The notes beneath the pieces were generated by a model. The model searched no databases. It had not been told where the DNA came from and saw nothing but the letters and a program-made list of their open reading frames with translations. DNA of 15,862 bases from Bacillota bacterium. GTDB lineage: Bacteria > Bacillota > Bacilli > Lactobacillales > Streptococcaceae. A program made the translations under genes and the position numbers. The stretch spans positions 1 through 15,862 of the forward strand of contig JAJXWC010000036.1 of the NCBI GenBank assembly GCA_021781855.1. Direction: 5' to 3'. Below, in pieces: positions 6,879 to 12,569 of this stretch (its first letter is position 1; every line of letters begins with the position of its first letter).

Positions 6879-7970
6879 TTAAATGTTTTCGATAAATTTA
6901 AATGCACTCCACGGTTTAAGAAAGTCAAGTAAAAAGAGCTCATCGTCTGAAATGCGACCGACAACATTGACTCGACCATCATTTTTCATCGTTTTCAAGG
7001 CAATTTGTGTTTCTCCCTTGTATTGACCGTAACCATCATTGTCAATGATGACATCACCACGATGAATTTCGTCATTATCATGTGCAGGAAAATCAAGGTC
7101 TTTATAAATCACACGCGTCATTGTCGAACGTAGAATATAAGCTGAACGGTCTCCACGATAGCTGTGATTAGCTTCAAATAGACATTTGCGTTCGTTTTCA
7201 CGGATACTTGTGCGAGGAACTACTTTTATTTCAGGAACGGCTGCGTTAAAAGCCTCAGCCATAGCTTTCAGTTCTGCTTCACTCGCATAAGCATTGGCAA
7301 TCGTGATATCATCAATGCCACCGATAAGTTTATAATGCTTCACTTGTGTAGCAATTTCTAAGTCTCTGTGGTCTTCAAGCGTGCAAAGCCCATCTTGTGT
7401 CGGCCACGGTCCGAAAGTTGCTGCGTGTGAATTAACAAAAGCCATTGTATTCAGATTATAGCCACGAAATTTTTCTGTGCATTTCAAGAAGAAATTGTAC
7501 TCCAAGCCAGAATAACGATGAGGATAAAAATTATGGCTTCCCAATAAATTTTCCGTATTTGGCGAATAATCCATAATACTATCCACATAAGTCGTCCCCT
7601 GGCTCATGTTAATTTCAATCTTGATGCCGTAGGGGTTACGTGTCATCCGTGCTTCTTCAGCACCTGTAAACCCAATATCTAGCCGCACGCCATCTGCGCC
7701 CATCTCATGGAAGAATGATAGGTCATCGTAGCTGATTTCAAGCTGTTTGAACAATCCTGGATTGATATCAACCATCACTTCCATGCCAAGACTATTAGCA
7801 TAATCTACGACTTTTTTGAAGCCTGCAAGTACTTTCTCTTTATCTCCCGCAATTTCAAGCAGACTTGTGAAAACACGCCTGAATCCGTATTTATGCGCAA
7901 GTTCAAGATAAGCCTTATCTTTTTCGAAAGTTGAACGCTCTGGATAGATTGAAATACCTAATTTTCCCAT
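6879..7970 (-). CDS. MupG-like phosphoglycosidase (GH170, DUF871 family)
   Basis: A 363-residue TIM-barrel protein plus C-terminal cyclophilin-like domain, matching DUF871 (often annotated 'outer surface protein'). Family motifs: GISIYPE (5-11), VRLDIGF (95-101), SHNFYPHRYSGLEYNF (145-160), GPWPTQDGLCTLEDHR (187-202) and IGGIDDITIANAYAS (216-230). The Staphylococcus aureus member MupG hydrolyses MurNAc-6-phosphate-GlcNAc during cell-wall recycling and founded GH170. Here the gene stands beside a Lac-family EIIC and a GH1 phospho-glucosidase, with no MurQ or MurP in view, so a different phosphorylated disaccharide may be its substrate. There is no signal peptide, so it is cytoplasmic. AAGGAG lies 5 nt before the ATG at 7970. 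Its promoter is probably at 8059-8064. Confidence 0.85.
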   Translation of the reverse strand: MGKLGISIYPERSTFEKDKAYLELAHKYGFRRVFTSLLEIAGDKEKVLAGFKKVVDYANSLGMEVMVDINPGLFKQLEISYDDLSFFHEMGADGVRLDIGFTGAEEARMTRNPYGIKIEINMSQGTTYVDSIMDYSPNTENLLGSHNFYPHRYSGLEYNFFLKCTEKFRGYNLNTMAFVNSHAATFGPWPTQDGLCTLEDHRDLEIATQVKHYKLIGGIDDITIANAYASEAELKAMAEAFNAAVPEIKVVPRTSIRENERKCLFEANHSYRGDRSAYILRSTMTRVIYKDLDFPAHDNDEIHRGDVIIDNDGYGQYKGETQIALKTMKNDGRVNVVGRISDDELFLLDFLKPWSAFKFIENI

Positions 7971-7987
7971 TTCTTCTCCTTTTTTAT

Positions 7988-8020
7988 AAATTTTAGTGAA
8001 ATTTTAATGAAATTTGAAAC
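7988..8020. repeat. Three 11-bp tandem repeats in the mupG-like leader
   Basis: The plus strand reads AAATTTTAGTG, AAATTTTAATG, AAATTTGAAAC in succession at 7988-7998, 7999-8009 and 8010-8020. The period is close to one DNA turn. The repeat lies in the leader between promoter and ribosome site. Confidence 0.5.
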
Positions 8021-8045
8021 CACTTCATTTTTAAGCTTAATTTAA

Positions 8046-8085
8046 TGATAAGGTTTTCATTATAAAAAAGCAAGTGAAAAACTTG
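8046..8085 (-). promoter_or_regulatory. Probable mupG-like promoter with cre-like site
   Basis: The minus strand has TATAAT at 8064-8059 and only a poor -35. Minus strand 8059-8046 reads TGAAAACCTTATCA, one mismatch from TGNAANCGNTNNCA, but that mismatch is in the central CG, so it is a weak candidate. A 5-bp dyad, CAAGT / ACTTG (8071-8085), lies in the spacer. Confidence 0.4.
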
Positions 8086-8086
8086 T

Positions 8087-8117
8087 AAAAAAAATATGTT
8101 TCACCAAATGAAACATA
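8087..8117 (-). terminator. Terminator facing the GNAT gene
   Basis: A perfect 9-bp stem TATGTTTCA / TGAAACATA (8095-8103, 8109-8117) with a 5-nt loop. On the minus strand it is followed by eight Ts. The plus side also has a T-rich stretch shortly after. It would end transcripts from the acetyltransferase gene. Confidence 0.7.
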
Positions 8118-8290
8118 CTAATTTTTTTGAAAAATTCATTTCAAATAGCCCACTTATTCTGGGTTATAGACAACTAAAGTTATTTTGAGTCTATACCAAT
8201 TTTAAATAAATTCAATTTGTAATATTAAGAGTTTTATTTGAAACCAAAATTTAATTTAACAAATCAAGTCTGTTGAGTGAAATAAGCACT
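8118..8290. other. Non-coding AT-rich spacer with one long-range hairpin
   Basis: No open frame with a ribosome site is seen. The clearest structure is GGTTATAGAC (8162-8171) pairing with GTCTATACC (8189-8197) with one bulge, plus an inner AACT/AGTT. It lies between the acetyltransferase stop and its terminator, so it would be the 3' untranslated region of that mRNA. Confidence 0.4.
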
Positions 8291-9277
8291 TCAAAAATAT
8301 TCTCTTAGGAGTGCCGAACTATTTCTCATCATTTTAGCGGTAAATTCTCCAATGGTCATTTTTTCCGGATCGCCTTTTCCGACAATCAGATTATTTTCTG
8401 GAAGCAGGTCATCAATAATTTCTGCGGCAAAATCTGGTTCTCCATTGACCTTGAGAAATTCGCGAAGGTTGATAATACGTGCCATCATATAGGGCTGAAG
8501 TTGAATTTCAGCATGAGAAGGCTCTGATAAGTCATATTCAAGCTGTTCGTTTGGCGTTGTGAGCCAAGTGATTTGCTCAAAACTGCTGGCGTGACTTGCG
8601 ATAAAGCGATAAATGGCTTGCTTGGCCGTATCAGTCATCGTTACGATTTCTCGAATGATAAAAGTCATGCCGCTGAATTCATAAATCACGTAGCCTAGTG
8701 CTTTTTCATTTTCTTTGTAAAGGGCAAAATACGGTTTAGATTTGTAGTTGAAATAGTAGTCCCAAATGTGTGGCTCGCGAACAAGACTGCCATGATTATC
8801 GGCTTGCTCATGTAGATTTGTTTTTGACAACTCTGTCAAATCACAGCGCATCATTTGACCGGAAGTTTTTTGTCCTTTAGGAAAATCTTGTGCGGGAATA
8901 TGATAAAATTTTCGGTCAAAAGCATAAGCGTAGCCGAATTTTCCATAAAAATCGTAAGAAAAAGGTGCCAAATAACTGAGAGCCGTGCCTGCTTTGTATT
9001 CGTCTTGCAAAATGCTAGTCATCAAATCACGAATCGCACCGTTTCCCCGATATTCTGGATAACTTGCAACATAGCCGATTCCCGACATTTTGAGTGTGCG
9101 CTCTTTCCAATAAACTTTAAAGGGAATGTCAATGACCATTGAAGTCAGCGCACCATTTTCGTGGTGTGTATAAGGCTTGGCAAAATCAAGTAGCCTGAAA
9201 AAAGCCTCATCGCCTCCCGTGACAGGTTTGTGAAAAGCGTATTTTGCGAGTTCTAAGAGTTCCTGGTTTTTATTCAT
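8291..9277 (-). CDS. Eis-like GNAT acetyltransferase
   Basis: A 328-residue protein with an N-terminal GNAT domain followed by a second GNAT-like fold and an SCP2-like C-terminal region, the Eis layout. The acetyl-CoA loop is in YVASYPEYRGNGAIRDLM (69-86). YGKFGYA (111-117) holds the Tyr that serves as general acid in Mycobacterium Eis. The protein ends in Phe, matching the Eis feature of a C-terminal Phe carboxylate as base. Family members are usually 390-410 residues; this one lacks the first beta-strand region and seems shortened after LPENN, so it may be a compact variant. The substrate is unknown. There is no ribosome site before the ATG; an extended -10 lies 6 nt upstream, so the mRNA may be leaderless. 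Confidence 0.75.
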   Translation of the reverse strand: MNKNQELLELAKYAFHKPVTGGDEAFFRLLDFAKPYTHHENGALTSMVIDIPFKVYWKERTLKMSGIGYVASYPEYRGNGAIRDLMTSILQDEYKAGTALSYLAPFSYDFYGKFGYAYAFDRKFYHIPAQDFPKGQKTSGQMMRCDLTELSKTNLHEQADNHGSLVREPHIWDYYFNYKSKPYFALYKENEKALGYVIYEFSGMTFIIREIVTMTDTAKQAIYRFIASHASSFEQITWLTTPNEQLEYDLSEPSHAEIQLQPYMMARIINLREFLKVNGEPDFAAEIIDDLLPENNLIVGKGDPEKMTIGEFTAKMMRNSSALLREYF

Positions 9278-9283
9278 TATTTT

Positions 9284-9292
9284 ATTTTAACA
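9284..9292 (-). promoter_or_regulatory. Extended -10 just upstream of the GNAT start
   Basis: TGTTAAAAT on the minus strand, ending 6 nt before the ATG at 9277. Transcription would begin at or next to the A of the start codon. Confidence 0.45.
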
Positions 9293-9305
9293 CACTTTGA
9301 GATAA

Positions 9306-9335
9306 GAAAAAAATTCTATTTTTGCAAATAGAATT
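9306..9335 (-). terminator. Terminator of the VOC protein gene
   Basis: A perfect 10-bp stem AATTCTATTT / AAATAGAATT (9312-9321, 9326-9335) with a 4-nt loop. On the minus strand it is followed by seven Ts. The stem overlaps the stop codon of the VOC gene. Confidence 0.8.
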
Positions 9336-9711
9336 AGACTGTAATTTCAATTTCATTGTTTTCAGGGTCCAGAATGACTGATTCGTAATAGCCATCGCCT
9401 GTGGTGCGCGGACCGGATTTGACTATGAAGCCGTCTGTGCGCAGTTGTGCGGTTAATTCATCTACTTTTTCAGGGCTGCCGACAGAAATCGCCAGATGAA
9501 GATAGCCAAAATCATTTTTTGGCGAAAGCGTCAGATTATCTTTCGTTCCAATTTCTAATCGTGCACCATCAGAAAAGTTCAAAAAATAGGATTGGAAACT
9601 GGTTTTCTGATTGTGATATTTCTCCCCAGAAATTGCCCCAAAATAATGCTCGTAAAAGTCACGCATTGACTCAAGGTTTTGGACAAAAAGTCCGATATGT
9701 TCAATTCTCAT
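9334..9711 (-). CDS. VOC (glyoxalase/dioxygenase-fold) family protein
   Basis: A 125-residue single-domain protein of the vicinal oxygen chelate superfamily. Expected metal ligands are visible: H5 (MRIEHIGLFV), E53 (ARLEI), H72 (HLAIS) and E122 in DPENNEIEI, the usual C-terminal motif. This resembles the lactoylglutathione lyase-like subgroup, but small VOC proteins have many activities (metal-dependent lyases, dioxygenases, drug-binding proteins), so no substrate is given. It probably works as a dimer. The ribosome site is weak (GAG, 8 nt before the ATG), and the region upstream of the start is repeat copy B, whose end motif GAGATA sits just before the ATG. The stop codon lies in the terminator stem at 9306-9335. 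Confidence 0.8.
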   Translation of the reverse strand: MRIEHIGLFVQNLESMRDFYEHYFGAISGEKYHNQKTSFQSYFLNFSDGARLEIGTKDNLTLSPKNDFGYLHLAISVGSPEKVDELTAQLRTDGFIVKSGPRTTGDGYYESVILDPENNEIEITV

Positions 9712-9713
9712 TT

Positions 9714-9914
9714 TATCTCAGCAGTGCGTGCTAATCCCCACCGGCTCTATGGCGGGAAGCAGCACTAAGCTTCGAATTTCGCTCGACTAAATTTAGTGGA
9801 AGTTGAAACTCCCACTAAATAAGTCTCTGCTTCATTTCGATAGTGTTTGCTATCTCCCCCCCCCTGATAAATTGTTTATACTTCTGCTTCATCTTTTGCA
9901 ATGAAGCAGAGATA
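9714..9914 (+). repeat. Intergenic structured repeat, copy B
   Basis: Begins TATCTCAGC (9714-9722) and ends GCAGAGATA (9906-9914), an imperfect inverted pair resembling short terminal repeats. Between them are GCGTGCTAATCCCC, a C-rich/G-rich arm pair, TTTCGCTCGACTAA, a 9-bp hairpin (9791-9799 with 9812-9820), AAGTCTCTGCTTCATTTC (9821-9838), a run of nine Cs (9856-9864) and a 9-bp hairpin CTGCTTCAT / ATGAAGCAG (9884-9892, 9901-9909). It fills the gap between the VOC and DUF3284 genes. Confidence 0.65.
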
Positions 9915-9927
9915 GAGCGAGTATACA

Positions 9928-10350
9928 TCATTTTCCGCTGTAGGCCTTTTGGATAGAATCAATCATTGCCACAATTTGACGCTTTTTCATCCAGCCTAAT
10001 AAAAGACTGACAACCATATCATTCATTTTCTGAATAAAACCATTTGATGTTTGATTTTCTGTAATCACAATATCAGTTGTACGGTCAGAAATTTTGTGCA
10101 ACTCCCAGCGTGTGTGGAATGTGTTGCGGTTGGTTGAAGTCGTGAAGGCATAAACAGACGGTCCCGTTACTTCGTCAAATTTTATTGTTCCTGACTGATT
10201 TTTTCCGAAATTTTTCACATAAGAAAAGCCTGTCAAATTCATGACTTTTGGCCGTTTTCCGACTTGTCTTTCAATATCATAAAGACAAGAATCAATGATT
10301 TTTTCAAAGATAAATTCGCGAGGAACATCAATCGTTTTTGTAATTTGCAT
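9928..10350 (-). CDS. DUF3284 family protein (SRPBCC-like fold)
   Basis: A 140-residue protein that matches DUF3284 of streptococci and lactococci: start MQITKTIDVPREFIFEKI, the central GFSYVKNFGKNQSGTIKF, FTTSTNRNTFHTRWEL, and TENQTSNGFIQKMNDM (97-112) followed by a hydrophobic helix LLLGWMKKRQ. The overall pattern suggests the START/SRPBCC helix-grip fold, which binds hydrophobic ligands. The biochemical role is unknown. Members are often encoded near cellobiose-type PTS genes (from memory), and here a cre site overlaps the probable promoter about 170 nt upstream, supporting a link to sugar metabolism. That places repeat copy C inside its leader. The ribosome site is poor (GAAAG). Confidence 0.75.
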   Translation of the reverse strand: MQITKTIDVPREFIFEKIIDSCLYDIERQVGKRPKVMNLTGFSYVKNFGKNQSGTIKFDEVTGPSVYAFTTSTNRNTFHTRWELHKISDRTTDIVITENQTSNGFIQKMNDMVVSLLLGWMKKRQIVAMIDSIQKAYSGK

Positions 10351-10380
10351 GATTTTACACTTTCAAAATTTAATTTACTT

Positions 10381-10520
10381 TATCTCGGCGGCGCTGCTTG
10401 ACTTCTGACCCTTTAGCCTTGTGGATAACGTAGATAGACAGGGTAACTTTATATCAAAGATGTTGCCCCCAAAAATTCAGTCAGAGTTGAATTTCCAACT
10501 CAATAAGTCTCTGCTTTATT
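10381..10520 (+). repeat. Intergenic structured repeat, copy C
   Basis: Begins TATCTCGGC (10381-10389), then TTGTGGATA, GACAGGG and a hairpin GGGTAAC / GTTGCCC (10441-10447, 10462-10468) with loop TTTATATCAAAGAT. A second hairpin follows, GAGTTG / CAACTC (10484-10489, 10496-10501), then AATAAGTCTCTGCTTTATTTT. The order and loop sequence match copy D, and the tail matches copy B. Confidence 0.6.
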
Positions 10521-10546
10521 TTAACAAGATTAGTAACCGTTTGCAA
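10518..10546 (-). promoter_or_regulatory. Promoter with overlapping cre upstream of DUF3284 gene
   Basis: On the minus strand, TTGCAA (10546-10541), a 17-nt spacer and TAAAAT (10523-10518) with a TG extension form a strong promoter. Minus strand 10545-10532 reads TGCAAACGGTTACT, matching TGNAANCGNTNNCA except the last base. The site overlaps the -35 and spacer. The nearest gene in this direction is DUF3284, about 170 nt downstream. Confidence 0.6.
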
Positions 10547-10578
10547 GTCTTTTTCGTTTCTGAATCTGAAAAATATTT

Positions 10579-11295
10579 CTAATGAAGTATAAACGGAAGC
10601 AAAACAAATGCCGCAAACATCAATAGAAAAACGCTTGTCGTAATCCATTTATAGTAGCGTGGAATAGCACGCTTCAGCTCTTTTGGTGGAAAAATTGCAG
10701 CTAACATCAAGCCACCGATTGCACCGCCAATATGCGCCCAAATATTGACATTTCCGACACTCAAGCCGAGAGTCTGGAAATCAAAAAACTCCAGAAGCAG
10801 CATAATCACAATCATCACAGCAAATGTTTTACCGATTTGCTTAAAAACGGGCATTTCTGTAAAATAACCCAGTCCCACAACGGCCCCGAAAAGCCCAAAT
10901 ATTGCGCCGGAAGCACCTGCTGAAAGAACATTCGGTGTCAGGAAAAAGGTCACAGCATTGGCAAAAATCCCCGATAAGAGATAAATTACAAAAAAGCATT
11001 TCCAGCCCAAAATATCTTCAATCATTCGCCCGATGAAAAACAAAATCAGCATATTCATCAAAAGATGCAGCCAGCCGATATGAATAAAAATTGGTGTTAT
11101 CAGCCGCCAAAACTGCGTTGGGTCCTGAAGAATTGCTGGTCCAAATAATGCACCAGAGTTAAATAAATTGATGCCGCTCGTTGCCTGATTGCCAAAAGTT
11201 AAAAACTGACCCAGCCAAATCAATGTCGTCACGCTAACCAAAATATAAGTTGCCTTATGAGACAAAAAATCACGTTTCACTTGTTCAAAATTCAT
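10579..11295 (-). CDS. Rhomboid family intramembrane serine protease
   Basis: A 238-residue membrane protein with about six to seven hydrophobic segments. The rhomboid catalytic dyad is S129 in GASGAIFG and H188 in AHIGGAIGG; N81 in the HLLMNM motif stabilises the oxyanion. WR in the first loop (FWRLITPIFIH, 63-72) is also typical. It would cleave transmembrane segments of other membrane proteins. It has no cytosolic or TPR domains, so it is the minimal core form, shorter than Bacillus GluP (YqgP). The start at 11295 lies 34 nt after the stop of the 5-formyltetrahydrofolate cyclo-ligase gene; the same pair (yqgN-yqgP) is neighbours in Bacillus, so they are likely co-transcribed. The ribosome site is modest (GAG). 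Confidence 0.9.
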   Translation of the reverse strand: MNFEQVKRDFLSHKATYILVSVTTLIWLGQFLTFGNQATSGINLFNSGALFGPAILQDPTQFWRLITPIFIHIGWLHLLMNMLILFFIGRMIEDILGWKCFFVIYLLSGIFANAVTFFLTPNVLSAGASGAIFGLFGAVVGLGYFTEMPVFKQIGKTFAVMIVIMLLLEFFDFQTLGLSVGNVNIWAHIGGAIGGLMLAAIFPPKELKRAIPRYYKWITTSVFLLMFAAFVLLPFILH

Positions 11296-11329
11296 ATTTT
11301 CTCATTTCTTTGCATTTTTGACAAAGCGT

Positions 11330-11839
11330 TCAAGTTGTAAAAAGTTCTTGAACTGCAATATCATGCGTTTCTGCCGAAAATTCTACTGCCTGAAAATCAT
11401 AAAAAACAGATGCTGTGGCGCCGTCAAATTTAGCTAGATAGCGGTCATAATAACCGCCACCAAAACCAACACGAAAACCATTCCCATTCCAAGCTAGACC
11501 AGGCACCAAAATAAAATCTGGCACCTCTTCAGCTAAACCATCAGGCTCAAGTAGCCCAAAAGCCGAACGCGTCAAATGCTCAGGCTCATAATGAGCAAAC
11601 ATCATTTGCCTTTTAGGAAGACATTTCGGAATCAGAATACGCTTATCTGACGCAAAAAGCGTCGTCAAATCAAATTCCATTGGCGTTGCCATATACAAAC
11701 CGACCGTTTTAGTCCTTTGCCAATTTGACGAATCAGTCAAATTTTGCAAAATTATCCGCGTCTGCTGCTTTTTTTCATCTAAATCAAAATTTTTTAGATG
11801 ATTTATCATATTTTTTCGAATTTCTGCTTTACTTTCCAT
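11330..11839 (-). CDS. 5-formyltetrahydrofolate cyclo-ligase
   Basis: A 169-residue enzyme that converts 5-formyltetrahydrofolate to 5,10-methenyltetrahydrofolate using ATP, returning a dead-end folate to one-carbon metabolism. The family signature is present: VPGLAWNGNGFRVGFGGGYY (112-131) followed by DRYL, which forms the ATP and folate site. The N-terminal KAEIRKNM helix with basic residues also fits. The length is slightly under the usual 180-190. It heads an operon with the rhomboid gene. There is no ribosome site before the ATG at 11839; an extended -10 (TGGTATCAT, 11855-11847) ends 7 nt upstream, so the transcript may start at the AUG. The divergent neighbour is the cold shock gene. 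Confidence 0.9.
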   Translation of the reverse strand: MESKAEIRKNMINHLKNFDLDEKKQQTRIILQNLTDSSNWQRTKTVGLYMATPMEFDLTTLFASDKRILIPKCLPKRQMMFAHYEPEHLTRSAFGLLEPDGLAEEVPDFILVPGLAWNGNGFRVGFGGGYYDRYLAKFDGATASVFYDFQAVEFSAETHDIAVQELFTT

Positions 11840-11846
11840 AATATAT

Positions 11847-11855
11847 ATGATACCA
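11847..11855 (-). promoter_or_regulatory. Extended -10 just upstream of the cyclo-ligase start
   Basis: TGGTATCAT on the minus strand, 7 nt before the ATG. No -35 box is seen. If used, the mRNA is leaderless. Confidence 0.4.
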
Positions 11856-11954
11856 TTATTTTGTAAGTTTTTGTTTTAAGATAAGTTCTGTCCATTTTCG
11901 GTCCACCCTTTTCAAGAAATAGATTTACAAATTAACGAAAGGATGTATTCCAAA

Positions 11955-12152
11955 ATGGCACAAGGAACTGTAAAATGGTTTAACGCTACTAAAGGCTTCG
12001 GCTTCATCACAGCTGAAGACGGAAAAGATGTATTCGTACATTTCTCAGCAATCAAAACAGACGGCTTCAAGACCCTTGACGAAGGACAAAAAGTAACTTT
12101 TGACCTCGAAGAAGGACCACGCGGCCCTCAAGCTGTAAATGTTGAAAAATAA
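11955..12152 (+). CDS. Cold shock protein (CspA family)
   Basis: A 65-residue single cold shock domain that binds single-stranded RNA and DNA and melts structures in mRNA. RNP1 is KGFGFI (13-18) and RNP2 is VFVHF (26-30). The length and the start [19 protein letters not shown] are typical of lactococcal Csp proteins. An ATG at 11943 overlaps the ribosome site GAAAGGA, so the ATG at 11955, 11-12 nt downstream of it, is the start. The gene has its own terminator at 12164-12190. The 115-nt region shared with the divergent cyclo-ligase gene must hold its promoter and leader; no clear -35/-10 pair was identified. It is probably highly expressed. Confidence 0.95.
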   Translation: MAQGTVKWFNATKGFGFITAEDGKDVFVHFSAIKTDGFKTLDEGQKVTFDLEEGPRGPQAVNVEK

Positions 12153-12163
12153 TTTTGACAATT

Positions 12164-12190
12164 AATCGCCGAAAGGCGATTTTTTTATTT
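12164..12190 (+). terminator. Terminator of the cold shock gene
   Basis: AATCGCC-GAAA-GGCGATT (12164-12181), a 7-bp stem with a stable GAAA tetraloop, runs straight into a T tract (12180-12186). Confidence 0.9.
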
Positions 12191-12197
12191 TCCCTTT

Positions 12198-12465
12198 AAC
12201 TTAGCACGTTCGTGCTAAGTCCCCCACTAAAAGGCAGGGGACAAACACCACTATCTCCGCAGCTTCGCTGCTACGAATGATGAGAGTTTTGCTTTCTTTA
12301 TCCACAACCTTAACAGCACGGTGTGCTGTTAAGGTTGTGGATAGAGCGAATGGGTAGTGTAACGCAGCAAAGATGGACAGGGGGACCTGATATCGCAGAT
12401 GTCAGGTTGTACCCTAATATTAGTGGGGGAGAAAGCTCCCCACTAATGAAGTACTCTCTTCATGG
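12198..12465 (+). repeat. Intergenic structured repeat, copy D (long, compound)
   Basis: Contains hairpins in series: ACTTAGCAC / GTGCTAAGT (12199-12220); GTCCCC / GGGGAC (12219-12242 region); TATCTCCGC then GCAGC / GCTGC (12259-12271); a 45-nt palindrome (12299-12343); ACCTGA / TCAGGT (12385-12390, 12402-12407) with loop TATCGCAGATG; and ATTAGTGGGG.. / ..CCCCACTAAT (12419-12447). It ends GAAGTACTCTCTTCAT. It shares CGTGCTAA with copy B, GACAGGG and the ATATC..AGATG loop with copy C, and the last hairpin with copy B. It separates the cold shock and MATE genes. No protein-coding frame in it looks real. Confidence 0.65.
12299..12343. repeat. 45-nt near-perfect palindrome
   Basis: Arms of 21 bases (12299-12319 and 12323-12343) are perfectly complementary around the 3-nt centre GGT. 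There is no T tract on either side (downstream is GAGCGAATGG), so it does not look like an ordinary terminator. Confidence 0.85.
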
Positions 12466-12498
12466 TTCATTTTCCTCTAAAAATAATATTCGGATACC

Positions 12499-12527
12499 TT
12501 GTAAAAGCAATTAAAATAGTCTAAAAT
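12499..12527 (+). promoter_or_regulatory. MATE gene promoter
   Basis: TTGTAA (12499-12504), an exact 17-nt spacer and TAAAAT (12522-12527). The transcript would start near 12534. Confidence 0.65.
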
Positions 12528-12548
12528 ATAAAGATAGTCAAATTATTT

Positions 12549-12562
12549 AGGAAACGTTTACA
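12549..12562 (+). promoter_or_regulatory. cre (CcpA) site in the MATE leader
   Basis: AGGAAACGTTTACA fits WGNAANCGNTNNCA at every fixed position. It lies about 15-28 nt after the expected transcription start and 7 nt before the start codon, a roadblock position. Confidence 0.6.
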
Positions 12563-12569
12563 AAGCAAA

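Noticed and set aside
8087..8117. The 9-bp hairpin as a mupG-like operator
   Set aside because: An eight-T tract follows it on the strand of the acetyltransferase transcript, which is the normal form of a terminator.
12323..12514. A 63-residue open frame on the plus strand in the cold shock-MATE spacer
   Set aside because: It starts inside the 45-nt palindrome, has no ribosome site and lies entirely within repeat copy D; its composition follows the hairpins rather than a protein.
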